A stretch of 64,000 nt of DNA from Ruminococcus sp. (GCA_017542475.1 JAFXXD010000008.1:21788-85787), one strand, 5' to 3'; shown: positions 1 through 8,387, counted from the stretch's first letter. Translations and numbers: made by a program. Notes: generated by a model not told the origin, from the letters alone.

Positions 1-2
1 CG

Positions 3-701
3 AGCTGTACGGGCGTTATGGACGTTGACAGGCACAAGGGACTGATGACCTGCCCGTACTGCGGCAACACCGAGGTGCTCGACCCGATACACTGCTACGA
101 CCCCATTCTCGACGGCGAGCTCGTAGACCTCAAGCCGAAAGCCGCCGCCCCCGTGCCCGCAGCAAAGCCCGAGCCCGCTTACACTCCCGCGAGCGACATC
201 AGGGAGTCAAAAATGCAGAACGGCGTAATAATAGAGAAGTTGAACGTAAGACCGAACAAGTCGTTCAGCTCAGACGCTACGAGCTCGGCAGTACATAACG
301 TAGCGAGAATGGCAACGGCGGCAGACCTCGCGTCGGTTGACGAGACACCGCTGCTGAATCAGCTCGTTTCCGAGGTGAAGAATCCCGACAAGCCGATAAT
401 GGACAAGGTAGCGTCCGCGGCGAAGCTGGTGGATACAAAACCCGTTGAGACTTTCGTAAAGCACGAGACGCGCGGACTTGTTCTCGCGATAATATCCGCA
501 GTCTGCGGCGTTATCGGACTGGTGACCTGCGGCGTGCTGATAGTTCCCGAGGTACTGGGCATCATACTGGGACTGATACCGCTTATCGGCAGGAAGTCGA
601 AATTCGGCACACCGAGCAAGATAGTCTCGGCGATAGGCGTAGTCGCGAGCCTGTCAGCGTGTGCACTGATACTTGTATCGGCGTTCATACTCAAAAAGTA
701 A
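3..701 (+). CDS. Zinc-ribbon membrane protein, 5' end outside the window
   Basis: The reading frame is open from the first bases of the window, and the codons before the first ATG (position 18) encode a cysteine that fits the first half of a zinc ribbon completed by CPYCG about 13 residues later. I therefore read the gene as truncated at the window edge rather than starting at 18. After the ribbon comes a Pro/Ala-rich, low-complexity cytoplasmic stretch. Two or three hydrophobic segments follow in the last 75 residues (LVLAIISAVCGVIGLV, VLGIILGLIPLIG, VSAIGVVASLSACALILV), in the style of DUF4190-like small membrane proteins. It ends in front of a strong terminator. Function unknown; the zinc ribbon suggests a protein or nucleic acid contact. 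An alternative is that only the part from 18 is translated. Confidence 0.7.
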   Translation, partial: SCTGVMDVDRHKGLMTCPYCGNTEVLDPIHCYDPILDGELVDLKPKAAAPVPAAKPEPAYTPASDIRESKMQNGVIIEKLNVRPNKSFSSDATSSAVHNVARMATAADLASVDETPLLNQLVSEVKNPDKPIMDKVASAAKLVDTKPVETFVKHETRGLVLAIISAVCGVIGLVTCGVLIVPEVLGIILGLIPLIGRKSKFGTPSKIVSAIGVVASLSACALILVSAFILKK

Positions 702-707
702 AAGCAA

Positions 708-736
708 AGCTCCGAACCTCGTGTTCGGAGCTTTTT
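708..736 (+). terminator. Intrinsic terminator
   Basis: Ten-base perfect stem (AGCTCCGAAC at 708-717 with GTTCGGAGCT at 723-732), five-base loop and a T run, placed seven bases after the stop of the zinc-ribbon gene. Confidence 0.9.
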
Positions 737-908
737 TGTATCTTCATACATTGTTACCCGCCGAAAGCAGACTGAGCCGTTTGTACAGACTGAGCGAGCA
801 AAGCGAGCGGGCTACGGCGCGGTGTCCGCGCTGCCGATTCGCGCTGTCACTCGTAAACTCGCTCACCGAAATAGACGGCAAGTTTACTGCCGCGAGCCTT
901 ACCAAATA

Positions 909-1085
909 GTAGGGGCGCATTCCGTGCGCCCGCACCCTTTACGCATCAGCACGAATCAACGCTATCTCTGTAGGACGACCATTGGTCGTCCGTTGTTTTG
1001 CAGGGATTGCGGACGCGCAATGCGCGTCTAACAGCCGCCTATACCCTCTGTCAGCTTCGCTGACATCTCCCTACACTGTAGGGAG
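909..1085. repeat. Cluster of short palindromic repeats
   Basis: The 371-base gap between the zinc-ribbon gene and thiC holds no gene. It contains palindromes at 909-935 (GTAGGGGCGCA then TGCGCCC), 969-992 (TGTAGGACGACC then GGTCGTCC) and 1009-1032 (reverse orientation, GGACGCGCAATGCGCGTC). A different pair of hairpins lies at 1049-1085 (TGTCAGC/GCTGACA and CTCCCTACA/TGTAGGGAG). The first three belong to the TGTAGGG family found elsewhere in the window. Confidence 0.75.
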
Positions 1086-1108
1086 TCACCCGACGTCCCG
1101 CACTGCTC

Positions 1109-2422
1109 TCACTTCTCAGAACAGAACTCCACCTTTTCTCCGTTGAGGATCATATTGGTAGTACGAACAGCGCACATCTTACCACACATCGAGCAGGTAT
1201 GGCGCTCGGAAACGGGCGTGCTCTCGTAGTAAGCGCGAGCCTTTTCGGGGTCGATACAGATTTTGAACATCTCCTCCCAGTCGAGCTCGTGACGCGCCTT
1301 AGCCATACGGTTGTCGATGTCGCGGGCATTGGGGATACCCTTGGCGATGTCGGCGGCGTGAGCGGCAATCTTGCTCGCCATAATGCCCTCCTTTACGTCA
1401 GCCGCGTCGGGCAGACGGAGGTGCTCGGCGGGAGTAACATAGCAGAGGAAGTCCGCACCGTTAGCCGCGGCGATAGCACCGCCGATAGCAGAGGTGATGT
1501 GGTCGTAGCCCGGAGCTATATCCGTAACGAGAGGTCCGAGCACGTAGAACGGCGCATTGTGGCAGATACGCTTCTGGAGCTTCATATTCGCGGCGATCTC
1601 GTTCATAGCCATATGTCCCGGACCCTCGACCATTACCTGCACGTCCTTAGCCCAAGCTCTCTCTGTGAGCGCACCGAGCTCGATGAGCTCCGCAATCTGA
1701 CCCGCATCTGTGGAGTCGTCGATACAGCCCGGGCGGAGCGCGTCGCCGAGGCTGATAGTAACGTCGAACTCGCGGAGGATATCGAGCACATCGTCGTAGA
1801 ACTCAAAGAAGGGGTTCTCGTTGCCCGTCATCATCATCCACGCAAAGAGGAGCGAGCCTCCGCGGGAGACGATGTTCATCTTTCTCTTATCGCGCATAAA
1901 CGCCTCAACAGCGCGGCGGTTGATACCAGCGTGAATGGTCATGAAGTCCACGCCCTCCTCAGCGTGAGCACGAACGACCTTGAGGAAGTCCTGCGCGGTA
2001 ATTTCGAGGAGGTCCTTTTCGAGGTAGCCGATAGCGTCGTACATCGGCACAGTGCCTATCATAGCAGGCGACTTCTCGACGAGAGCCTTGCGGAAGGTGT
2101 TGGTCTTGCCGTAGTTGCTGAGGTCCATTATAGCCTCCGCGCCGAACTTTATCGCCATATCGACCTTGTCCATCTCCATGTCGTAGTCATTCTTATCGCC
2201 CGATATACCGAGGTTTACGTTTATCTTCGTCCTCATATTCTTACCGATACCCTCGGGAGAAATGGACTTGTGGTTGATGTTGCAGGGGATAGCCACCTCG
2301 CCTGTCGCAACGAGCCCGCGGAGCTTTTCCGCGTCCATGTGCTCCTTTTCGGCGACTATCTTCATTTCGGGAGTGATAATACCCTTCTTGGCGGCTTCCA
2401 TCTGTGTGCTGTATTCTCTCAT
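1109..2422 (-). CDS. thiC: Phosphomethylpyrimidine synthase ThiC
   Basis: Radical SAM enzyme that rearranges aminoimidazole ribotide into HMP phosphate, the pyrimidine half of thiamine. The 437 residues match the usual bacterial length without the long N-terminal extension of proteobacterial ThiC. The C-terminal iron-sulfur motif is visible as Cys410, Cys413 and Cys417 (CSMCGKMC). The ATG at 2422 is chosen because it follows AAAGGAA and starts the conserved sequence MREYSTQ; the frame stays open for 49 more codons upstream, but these show no conservation pattern. It is the last thi gene, separated from thiD by 344 bases of palindromic repeats without a second TPP aptamer. It therefore either depends on read-through from the riboswitch or has an unrecognised promoter. 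Confidence 0.95.
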   Translation of the reverse strand: MREYSTQMEAAKKGIITPEMKIVAEKEHMDAEKLRGLVATGEVAIPCNINHKSISPEGIGKNMRTKINVNLGISGDKNDYDMEMDKVDMAIKFGAEAIMDLSNYGKTNTFRKALVEKSPAMIGTVPMYDAIGYLEKDLLEITAQDFLKVVRAHAEEGVDFMTIHAGINRRAVEAFMRDKRKMNIVSRGGSLLFAWMMMTGNENPFFEFYDDVLDILREFDVTISLGDALRPGCIDDSTDAGQIAELIELGALTERAWAKDVQVMVEGPGHMAMNEIAANMKLQKRICHNAPFYVLGPLVTDIAPGYDHITSAIGGAIAAANGADFLCYVTPAEHLRLPDAADVKEGIMASKIAAHAADIAKGIPNARDIDNRMAKARHELDWEEMFKICIDPEKARAYYESTPVSERHTCSMCGKMCAVRTTNMILNGEKVEFCSEK

Positions 2423-2601
2423 TGGTTTAATTCCTTTCAGATTTGATTTTATGTCAGAGCAGACAAACAAGCGCTGCCTGCGGCCTTCCGATTTGTGCAA
2501 CCATACAAGGTTGAAAAAATATTTTCTGATAATCAACGGTTTTCCGTTGCAAAAACGCCTTTTCCGCACCCCTTATAGAAACGGTCATCACGCGGAAGCA
2601 T

Positions 2602-2742
2602 CTGTAGGGGCGGATATTATCCGCTCGTGCCACAACCGCACATTTTGCGGCAACCGACTGTAGGGGCGCATTCCGTGCGCCCGCCATTATACCGCTGATC
2701 CCACGGCTGCCACCTGTAGGGGACGGCGTCCTCGACGTCCCA
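2602..2742. repeat. Three TGTAGGGG palindromic repeats between thiC and thiD
   Basis: Copies at 2602-2626 (core GCGGATATTATCCGC), 2658-2684 (core GGGCGCATTCCGTGCGCCC) and 2714-2742 (core GGGACGGCGTCCTCGACGTCCC), all in the same orientation and spaced about 56 bases apart. The rest of 2423-2766 shows no gene and no TPP-type aptamer. Confidence 0.8.
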
Positions 2743-2766
2743 TTATCTGAGCTCTCTAATTCCGCA

Positions 2767-3558
2767 TTACGCATTACGAATTGAAAACGCGTGGTCGAGC
2801 GGACCGCTCCCCTTTCCGAGGTCGAGCATAGCCGCAAGCGCACCCGAGATGTACTCCTTCGCCTGCGCTATCGCCTCTTCAAGCGGCAGCCCCTTGGCAA
2901 GTCCCGCCGCGATAGCGCTCGAAAGCGTGCAGCCCGTGCCGTGGGTGTTCGGGTTGTCGATACGCCGCCCCTCGAACCAATTTGACGTGCCGTCGGGACA
3001 GCAGAGGAAATCGTTGGCGTCATTCGTCGCGTGACCGCCCTTGCAGAGCGTCGCACAGCCGAATTTATCGGTTATCGCCATAGCGGCGGCTTCCATATCG
3101 TCCGCGGAGGCTATCCTCATGCCCGAAATGAGCTCCGCCTCGGGGATATTCGGCGTGATGACCTCAGCGAGCGGGAAGAGCAGCCTCTTCACCGCTTCAT
3201 ACGCGGAATCGGAGCTCAGCGCAGAGCCGCTCGTAGCAACGGCAACGGGGTCAACTACGACATTTTCGGCTTCCCAGTAGGCGAGCCTGTCCGCAATGAC
3301 CTCGGCTATCTCCGCCGACGAGACCATACCTATCTTGACCGCGTCGGGGCGGATATCGCTGAATACCGCGTCTATCTGCGCCGCGAGGAAATCGGGCGGC
3401 GTGTCGAGGACTCCCGTCACGCCCGTGGTATTCTGCGCCGTCAGAGCCGTTATCGCGCTCATTGCAAAGACGCCGTTCATTGTCATAGTCTTGATGTCGG
3501 CTTGTATTCCTGCTCCGCCCGAGGAGTCGCTTCCCGCGATTGTAAGTGCCTTTTTCAT
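2767..3558 (-). CDS. thiD: Hydroxymethylpyrimidine (phosphate) kinase ThiD
   Basis: Phosphorylates HMP and HMP-phosphate to HMP diphosphate for coupling by ThiE. The 263 residues show the ThiD signature near the N terminus (AGSDSSGGAGIQADIKT, residues 8-24) and the ribokinase-fold anion hole near the C terminus (NTHGTGCTLSSA). The ATG at 3558 overlaps the end of thiE by four bases, so the two are translationally coupled. A GGAGGGG box lies upstream. Family members with this motif set are usually bifunctional kinases; the sequence alone does not show whether this one also accepts pyridoxal. Confidence 0.95.
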   Translation of the reverse strand: MKKALTIAGSDSSGGAGIQADIKTMTMNGVFAMSAITALTAQNTTGVTGVLDTPPDFLAAQIDAVFSDIRPDAVKIGMVSSAEIAEVIADRLAYWEAENVVVDPVAVATSGSALSSDSAYEAVKRLLFPLAEVITPNIPEAELISGMRIASADDMEAAAMAITDKFGCATLCKGGHATNDANDFLCCPDGTSNWFEGRRIDNPNTHGTGCTLSSAIAAGLAKGLPLEEAIAQAKEYISGALAAMLDLGKGSGPLDHAFSIRNA

Positions 3559-4196
3559 AGCGCAGTCCCCTCCTCTGCCTTTTTTCGGAGCAGCTCTGCC
3601 GCCGACTTCACATCGTCTGCGGCGAAAACCGCGGAAACTACGGCAATGCCGCGCTGTCCGCAGCCGCTTATCTCACCGACATTTTCCGCCGTGATACCGC
3701 CTATCGCGCATATCGGGAGCTTCACGCTCTCGGCTATCTCACGCAGATTTTCGGGAGTAATGCGAATGGCATTCTTCTTGGTCGGCGACGGGAAAACAGC
3801 TCCCACGCCGAGGTAATCCGCGCCCGCTTTCTGAGCCGCACGCGCCTGTTCCACGGTCTTTGCGGTCGCGCCGATGATGAAGTCCTCGCCCGCGATGCGC
3901 CTTATTTCAGCGACGGGAGCGTCCTCAATGCCGACGTGTACTCCGTCCGCACCGCTCAGCATAGCCGCGCGGTAGTCGTCATTGACTATCAGCGGTGCCC
4001 CATACCTGTGGCATATCGGCACGAGGATTCGCGCTTTTTCGGCGAGCTCGTCCGTATCGAGCTCCTTATCACGTAGCTGTACGCACGTCACGCCGCCCTG
4101 TAGTGCGAGCTCAACCTGCTCCGCAAGGTCGCGCCCGCGCAGGCAGGCATTATCTGTTATAGCGTAAAGGGTGAGCATTTCGGGTGAAAATCTCAT
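3555..4196 (-). CDS. thiE: Thiamine phosphate synthase ThiE
   Basis: Condenses HMP diphosphate with the thiazole phosphate to give thiamine phosphate. The 213-residue TIM barrel carries the expected ThiE sequence blocks: VQLRDKE, LIVNDDYRAA, GVHVG, DYLGVGAVFPSPTK and CAIGGI. These distinguish it from the TenI paralogue immediately upstream in the operon. Start at 4196 follows GAGAGGAG with an 11-base spacer; an in-frame ATG six codons later (MLTLYAIT) is a plausible alternative. The operon is interrupted just upstream by a TTAGC-rich inverted repeat (4222-4318). Confidence 0.93.
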   Translation of the reverse strand: MRFSPEMLTLYAITDNACLRGRDLAEQVELALQGGVTCVQLRDKELDTDELAEKARILVPICHRYGAPLIVNDDYRAAMLSGADGVHVGIEDAPVAEIRRIAGEDFIIGATAKTVEQARAAQKAGADYLGVGAVFPSPTKKNAIRITPENLREIAESVKLPICAIGGITAENVGEISGCGQRGIAVVSAVFAADDVKSAAELLRKKAEEGTAL

Positions 4197-4221
4197 CTGC
4201 TCTCACTCTCCTCTCATTTTT

Positions 4222-4318
4222 CAGCTGTTAGCCTTTAGCCGTTAGCTTGCGGTGTCGCCTTACGCCGACTTATAAAAATGTGAGCGAAGCGAACTCCATA
4301 GCTAATGGCTAATGGCTC
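4222..4318. repeat. TTAGC-heptad inverted-repeat element, copy A
   Basis: Left arm is a run of near-heptads (GTTAGCC TTTAGCC GTTAGCT), right arm is the complement (AGCTAATGGCTAATGGCT). Between them sit two smaller hairpins, one around GTCGCCTTACGCCGAC and one around GAGCGAAGCGAAC. A second copy with the same design but different inner hairpins is at 43283-43401. It looks like a small non-coding mobile or structural repeat. Confidence 0.7.
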
Positions 4319-4322
4319 TCAA

Positions 4323-4913
4323 TTAATCTGCAAATTCGCGAAGATATCCGCTCGGCTCGGGACAGATCATCAGCCCGCTCATAACGCAGGCTCCCGCCGC
4401 TCCCGCGGCAAGCACGGAGCCGTAGTTTTCGGCGCTGATCCCGCCTATTGCGTACACAGGTATGCTCACCGCGGAGCACACCTCCCGCAGGAAGTCAAGT
4501 CCGCGCGGAGGAAGTCCCCGCTTGCAGTCGGTGGCGAAAACGTGTCCCGCCGTGATGTACGCCGCGCCGAGCTCCTGCGCTTTCAGAGCGTCCGCGACTG
4601 AGTGACACGAGGCTCCGATAATGCGGAAGAAAGCCTTTTCCTCGGCGGTGAGCTCCGCCAGTATGTGTAGGGGAAGGTGTATCGCCTCCGCCCCGAGCTC
4701 CGCGGCGACATCCGTGAAGCTGTGAAGTACGCAGGGAACGCCGTGCTCCGCGCATATCTGCATTGCGCTTTCCGCGAGGGTGCGGTACTCCTGCGGAGTG
4801 ATGTCCTTCTCGCGGAGTATCACCGCTTTCGGCTTCGCTTCGGCTATTTTTCGCAGCTGCGATGGGAAGTCCTCACACAGCCGCCTGTTCGTCACGCAGA
4901 TAATGTTATACAT
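4323..4913 (-). CDS. tenI: TenI-type thiazole tautomerase
   Basis: ThiE-like barrel of 196 residues that most resembles TenI, the enzyme that aromatises the ThiG product (thiazole carboxylate tautomer). The distinguishing block is GHVFATDCKRGLPPRGL, typical of TenI, whereas the ThiE blocks VNDD and FPSPTK are absent. Its start overlaps the end of thiH by eight bases, placing it with the thiazole branch genes thiS-thiF-thiG-thiH. Alternative reading: a second, divergent ThiE. The motif and the presence of a complete thiE next door favour the tautomerase. Confidence 0.85.
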   Translation of the reverse strand: MYNIICVTNRRLCEDFPSQLRKIAEAKPKAVILREKDITPQEYRTLAESAMQICAEHGVPCVLHSFTDVAAELGAEAIHLPLHILAELTAEEKAFFRIIGASCHSVADALKAQELGAAYITAGHVFATDCKRGLPPRGLDFLREVCSAVSIPVYAIGGISAENYGSVLAAGAAGACVMSGLMICPEPSGYLREFAD

Positions 4914-6156
4914 AGAGGTAATCGTTCAGCACGGGCTGCAAGCCCTCGCCCGACATATCGTCGTACATCTTCTTGAGGCTTCTGCCGTCGCTTATCTCGA
5001 ACTGCTCGTCGCCCGCCTCGTCGTTTTCCTTGCCTGTGTACTTGCTCTCGTGGTCGCCGATCCCCGTGGAAACTCCCGCGGAAATTTTCGTCGCGGCTAT
5101 CTTGACAATGCCGTTGCGGAAGCTCTCGCTCTCGCGCGAGGACACCGTGATACCGCAGAACGGCAGGAATATCCTGTACGCGCACAGCACCTGACAGAGC
5201 TGCTTTTCATGGACGTCGAGCGGGTTTATCTTCTCGTTGTTGACTATCGGGCGCAGTCTCGGGCACGAGAGAGATATCTCCGCGTGCGGGTACTTGCGCT
5301 GTAAATAGTAGACGTGGAGCGCACTCGCGAGGGCGTCCTTTCTGAAGTCGGACAGTCCCAGCAAAGCCGAGCACGCTATCCCTCTCATTCCCGCCATAAG
5401 TGCCCTCTCCTGCGCCTCGAAGCGGTACGGGAAAACGCGCTTGTGTCCGAGGAGGTGGAGCTGCTCGTAGCGGTCGCTGTCGTAGGTCTCCTGAAAGACG
5501 GTGACGTAATCGACGCCGCACTCGTGGAGGTAGCGGTACTCGTCCGTATTCACGGGGTAAATCTCAATGCCGACAAGGCGGAAATACTTCCGCGCAAGCT
5601 TGCAAGCCTCGCCGATGTATTCAACAGGGCTCTGCGTGCGGCTCTCGCCCGTGAGTATCAGTATCTCCTCCATGCCGCTCTCCGAGATGACCTTCATCTC
5701 GTGCTCTATCTGCTCCATCGAGAGCTTCATGCGGCGTATGTCATTGTAGCAGTTGAAGCCGCAGTACACGCAGTAGTTCTCGCAGTAGTTGGCGATATAC
5801 AGCGGCGTGAACAGGTAGACCGTGTTGCCGAAGTGCTTCTGCGTTTCAAGGCGTGCACGCTCTGCCATCTGCTCGAGGAAGGGCTCTGCCGCAGGTGACA
5901 GGAGAGCCTTGAAGTCCTCGACCGAGCACGTATCGCGCCTCAGTGCGCGGAGCACGTCCGCAGGCGTGTACCTGCCGTAGTCGTAGCTCTTCATCTCCGA
6001 TATGACGCGCTCGCGTATGTCGGAGCTTATCTGCTCCATTCCCTCCATATACTGCATATGGTCGGTGCGCGAGGACGGGTCGTTCTCCAAGCGGTGCTTC
6101 TTTTCAAGTGCGGCTTCGGACAGCTTATCCGAATCCACAAAGTAGTTGTTGTCCAT
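4906..6156 (-). CDS. thiH: 2-iminoacetate synthase ThiH
   Basis: Radical SAM tyrosine lyase that makes dehydroglycine for the thiazole ring, the anaerobic alternative to ThiO, in keeping with a strict anaerobe. The 416 residues include the radical SAM triad Cys125, Cys129, Cys132 (CENYCVYC) and the downstream ThiH block (ITVSSRESESFR). The first 40 residues precede the region shared with the enterobacterial protein; internal Met34, Met37 and Met40 are possible starts, but the longer form includes an HMxYMxGME stretch that I recall from clostridial ThiH. Only a weak AGAAGG box precedes position 6156. The 286-base gap upstream is filled with five palindromic repeats. Confidence 0.94.
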   Translation of the reverse strand: MDNNYFVDSDKLSEAALEKKHRLENDPSSRTDHMQYMEGMEQISSDIRERVISEMKSYDYGRYTPADVLRALRRDTCSVEDFKALLSPAAEPFLEQMAERARLETQKHFGNTVYLFTPLYIANYCENYCVYCGFNCYNDIRRMKLSMEQIEHEMKVISESGMEEILILTGESRTQSPVEYIGEACKLARKYFRLVGIEIYPVNTDEYRYLHECGVDYVTVFQETYDSDRYEQLHLLGHKRVFPYRFEAQERALMAGMRGIACSALLGLSDFRKDALASALHVYYLQRKYPHAEISLSCPRLRPIVNNEKINPLDVHEKQLCQVLCAYRIFLPFCGITVSSRESESFRNGIVKIAATKISAGVSTGIGDHESKYTGKENDEAGDEQFEISDGRSLKKMYDDMSGEGLQPVLNDYLYV

Positions 6157-6186
6157 TTTCTAACCTTCTTAGATGTGAATAATATC

Positions 6187-6414
6187 TTTGTAGGGGCGGC
6201 GTCTCGCCGCCCGCGCTTCCGTTGCTTTTTCGGGCGCACGGAATGCGCCACTACGGTTCGTTGACGTTGGATTTTTTGTAGGGACGACCATTGGTCGTCC
6301 GCAAACTTTAAATCGGTTGATGTTTACGTAATTGCGGACGCGCAATGCGCGTCCCTACAGAATGCATCTGTTGATTTGTCGGTATATTGGCGTGCGGCGG
6401 AACGCCGCCCCTAC
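6187..6414. repeat. Five TGTAGGG palindromic repeats between thiH and thiG
   Basis: Copies at 6187-6214 (core GGGCGGCGTCTCGCCGCCC), 6231-6255 (reverse, GGGCGCACGGAATGCGCC), 6275-6302 (core GGACGACCATTGGTCGTCC), 6333-6360 (reverse, GGACGCGCAATGCGCGTCC) and 6392-6414 (reverse, GGCGGAACGCC). The first two and the last three are in mixed orientations. Each core is different but self-complementary, and the TGTAGG flank is constant. Confidence 0.85.
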
Positions 6415-6442
6415 ATCTGAGCTCTGAGTTCTTAGCTCTGCG

Positions 6443-7213
6443 TTAGTCGTGCAGGAATCCCGTCAGCGTGTCAGACGGCGAAGCTCCGCGGGTGAGGACG
6501 CGTCCGAGTCCCGCAAGATACGCCTTTCTGCCCGCCTCTATCGCCTGCTTGAAAGCCTCCGCCATTACGGGCAGGTCGCCTGCCGTGGCAAGCGCCGTAT
6601 TCGACATAACTGCCGCGGCTCCCATCTCCATTGCCTCGCAAGCCTGCGAGGGTCTGCCTATGCCTGCGTCCACGATTATCGGCAGGTCTATCTCGTCAAT
6701 GAGTATCTGTATGAAGTCGCGCGTGGCAAGTCCCTTGTTAGAGCCTATCGGCGACGCAAGAGGCATTACCGAAGCCGCTCCCGCATTCACGAGGTCGCGG
6801 GCGGCGTTGAGGTCGGGGTACATATAGGGCATTACCACGAAGCCCTCCTTCGCGAGTATCTCCGTAGCCTTAATGGTCTCCTGATTGTCGGGCAGCAGAT
6901 ACTTCGTGTCGCGCATTATCTCTATCTTCACGAAGTCGCCGCAGCCGAGCTCGCGGGCAAGACGTGCGATGCGCACTGCCTCCTCCGCATTTCTCGCGCC
7001 AGAGGTGTTCGGCAGAAGGGTCACGCCCTTGGGTATGTAGTCGAGGATATTCTCGCTCTCGGCTGTGTTCGCGCGGCGCACCGCGAGGGTTATCATCTCC
7101 GCGCCCGCGTAGTTGACCGCTGCCTCTATAAGGCTCAGCGAGTACTTGCCCGAGCCGAGTATGAAGCGGGAGCCGAATTCGCGCCCGCCTATTATGAGCT
7201 TGTCGTCTTTCAT
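6443..7213 (-). CDS. thiG: Thiazole synthase ThiG
   Basis: Assembles the thiazole ring from deoxyxylulose 5-phosphate, dehydroglycine and ThiS thiocarboxylate. The 256-residue barrel has the expected Schiff-base lysine at residue 96 ([15 protein letters not shown]), the same position as in the Bacillus enzyme. It also has [19 protein letters not shown] and [10 protein letters not shown] near the C terminus. Start at 7213 follows AAGGAG with eight bases spacing. It lies 12 bases after thiF in transcription order, consistent with a compact thiS-thiF-thiG-thiH block. Confidence 0.96.
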   Translation of the reverse strand: MKDDKLIIGGREFGSRFILGSGKYSLSLIEAAVNYAGAEMITLAVRRANTAESENILDYIPKGVTLLPNTSGARNAEEAVRIARLARELGCGDFVKIEIMRDTKYLLPDNQETIKATEILAKEGFVVMPYMYPDLNAARDLVNAGAASVMPLASPIGSNKGLATRDFIQILIDEIDLPIIVDAGIGRPSQACEAMEMGAAAVMSNTALATAGDLPVMAEAFKQAIEAGRKAYLAGLGRVLTRGASPSDTLTGFLHD

Positions 7214-7225
7214 TGTAAAAACTCC

Positions 7226-7864
7226 TTAAACGTCGTATTCTTGGGCGATTATGCGTATCGCCATATGTGCCTCGTGTGCCGCGCAGACCGCCACTCTCGC
7301 CGAAATCAGTCCGAGACCGTCCGCAACGTCGCTCTCGCCGTCTCCGCAGACGTAGAAGCGCTTCGTCACACGCCGCGTGACTATCCCGTTCGCGGAGGCT
7401 GTCCCAGCCATGCCCGAGCCCGATATCAGGTACTTTTCGGGCAGTCTCTCCAGTACCGTATTCACCAGCATCGCCTTCTGGTCGGCTTTGTCAAATGCCT
7501 CGCATATGATGTCCTCGCCGTGCAGGAGCTCGGGGATATTCTCCTCAGTGAGCTTCACGCAGTCACGGCGGATATCGCAGTACGGCGCTATCCTCGACAG
7601 CGTATCGTACAGCGCGTCGGACTTGTACTGCCCGAGCTGCTCGGGGAAATACTGCTGGCGGTTCAGATTCGAGATGTCCACGCGGTCGAAGTCGAGGATA
7701 TGCAGCCTGCCGACTCCCGCACGCGCAAGGTGTATCGCGATGTTCGAGCCGAGCCCGCCCAGTCCGCACACGGCTACGCTCGCCGCCGCGAGCCTACGCT
7801 GGAGCTCCGCCCCGTGGCGCTCCTCAAGTGCGCGGTACATCTCCTCCCTTGTCGGTATCGCCAT
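7226..7864 (-). CDS. thiF: Sulfur carrier adenylyltransferase ThiF
   Basis: Activates the C-terminal glycine of ThiS by adenylation before sulfur transfer. The 212 residues show the nucleotide-binding GLGGLGS at residues 34-40, the LDFDRVDISNLNRQQYF segment that binds ATP and Mg, and the following FDKADQKAML region. This is the short form typical of clostridial ThiF: it ends after the E1 core and lacks the CxxC zinc pairs of the MoeB/E. coli ThiF type. It starts one base after the thiS stop, with GGAGGCGG as ribosome binding site inside the end of thiS. Confidence 0.92.
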   Translation of the reverse strand: MAIPTREEMYRALEERHGAELQRRLAAASVAVCGLGGLGSNIAIHLARAGVGRLHILDFDRVDISNLNRQQYFPEQLGQYKSDALYDTLSRIAPYCDIRRDCVKLTEENIPELLHGEDIICEAFDKADQKAMLVNTVLERLPEKYLISGSGMAGTASANGIVTRRVTKRFYVCGDGESDVADGLGLISARVAVCAAHEAHMAIRIIAQEYDV

Positions 7865-7865
7865 A

Positions 7866-8060
7866 TCAGCCGCCTCCCACGAAGCGGACTACCTCGAGGT
7901 GGTCGCCCTCGTACAGCACTGTCGTCGCGTACTGAGCCTTAGGCACGATGGACTCGTTGAGCTCCACTGCCACCTTCTGCTCGCCGTAGCCGAGCTCCGC
8001 AAGAGCCTCCGACACGGTCTTTCCGCTGAGGTCGTACTCTTTTCCGTTAATTGTCAGCAT
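7866..8060 (-). CDS. thiS: Sulfur carrier protein ThiS
   Basis: Ubiquitin-like 64-residue carrier whose C-terminal Gly-Gly (ending FVGGG) receives sulfur for the thiazole. The ATG at 8060 is preceded by GGGAGGAAC with a good spacer and opens MLTINGKEYDL, the usual ThiS start; the longer frame upstream runs into the terminator and aptamer and is not coding. It is the first gene after the TPP riboswitch and leads the thiazole block. Confidence 0.94.
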   Translation of the reverse strand: MLTINGKEYDLSGKTVSEALAELGYGEQKVAVELNESIVPKAQYATTVLYEGDHLEVVRFVGGG

Positions 8061-8075
8061 TTCTGTTCCTCCCAA

Positions 8076-8106
8076 CAAAAAAGCGGCGGCTGAATGAAGC
8101 CGTCGC
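8076..8106 (-). terminator. Expression-platform terminator of the TPP riboswitch
   Basis: On the minus strand, GCGACGGCT (8098-8106) pairs with AGCCGCCGC (8083-8091) with one mismatch, followed by a six-T run (8077-8082). It lies between the aptamer and the thiS ribosome binding site, as expected for ligand-triggered termination. Confidence 0.85.
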
Positions 8107-8121
8107 AAATCAACATTGTTC

Positions 8122-8207
8122 AGCTCCCTACGTTGGCATTATCCAAATCAGGTAACGGGTCGAAGGTAGCACCTTCCTCTCAGCCTGTCTCACAAGCTCC
8201 CCTGCGT
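8122..8207 (-). promoter_or_regulatory. TPP riboswitch (THI element)
   Basis: Read on the minus strand, the aptamer shows the conserved blocks in order: GCAGGGGAGC at the start of P1/P2, GGCTGAGAGG (the CUGAGA pyrimidine-sensing core), GACCCGTTACCTGAT, then TTGGATAATGCCAACGTAGGGA (the GGAUAAUGCC pyrophosphate-sensing block and P1 3' strand). It is followed by a terminator and thiS, so thiamine pyrophosphate should switch the operon off by premature termination. Confidence 0.97.
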
Positions 8208-8212
8208 TTTTT

Positions 8213-8241
8213 ATTATAGCACAGTCTGCTGAAAATTGCAA
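8213..8241 (-). promoter_or_regulatory. Promoter of the thiamine operon
   Basis: TTGCAA (8236-8241) and a perfect TATAAT (8213-8218) on the minus strand with 17 bases between them, ending about six bases before the riboswitch P1 stem. Confidence 0.9.
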
Positions 8242-8352
8242 GCTTTTTTTGCCGCGCGGAGATAACTTCCGCTCCGAACAGACTACAGCGCGAAACCGAA
8301 AGTTTCGCGTGGGAGATATTCATAACGCCAGTTTATCGCCGCGATTGATAGC

Positions 8353-8386
8353 TGTGTAGGGGACGGCGTCCTCGACGTCCCACACA
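8353..8386. repeat. TGTAGGGGAC palindromic repeat
   Basis: Single copy of the family with core GGGACGGCGTCCTCGACGTCCC, flanked by a short outer TGTG/CACA pairing. Its core is the same variant as the copy at 2714-2742. It lies directly downstream of the PfkB kinase stop codon. Confidence 0.8.
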
Positions 8387-8387
8387 A

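Noticed and set aside
2423-2766. Second TPP riboswitch in front of thiC
   Set aside because: The conserved CTGAGA and GGATAATGCC blocks are absent on the minus strand; the hairpins there belong to the palindromic repeat family.
4323-4913. Second thiamine phosphate synthase (ThiE duplicate)
   Set aside because: It has the TenI block (GHVFATDCKRGLPPRG) and lacks the ThiE pyrophosphate and metal-binding blocks present in the neighbouring gene.
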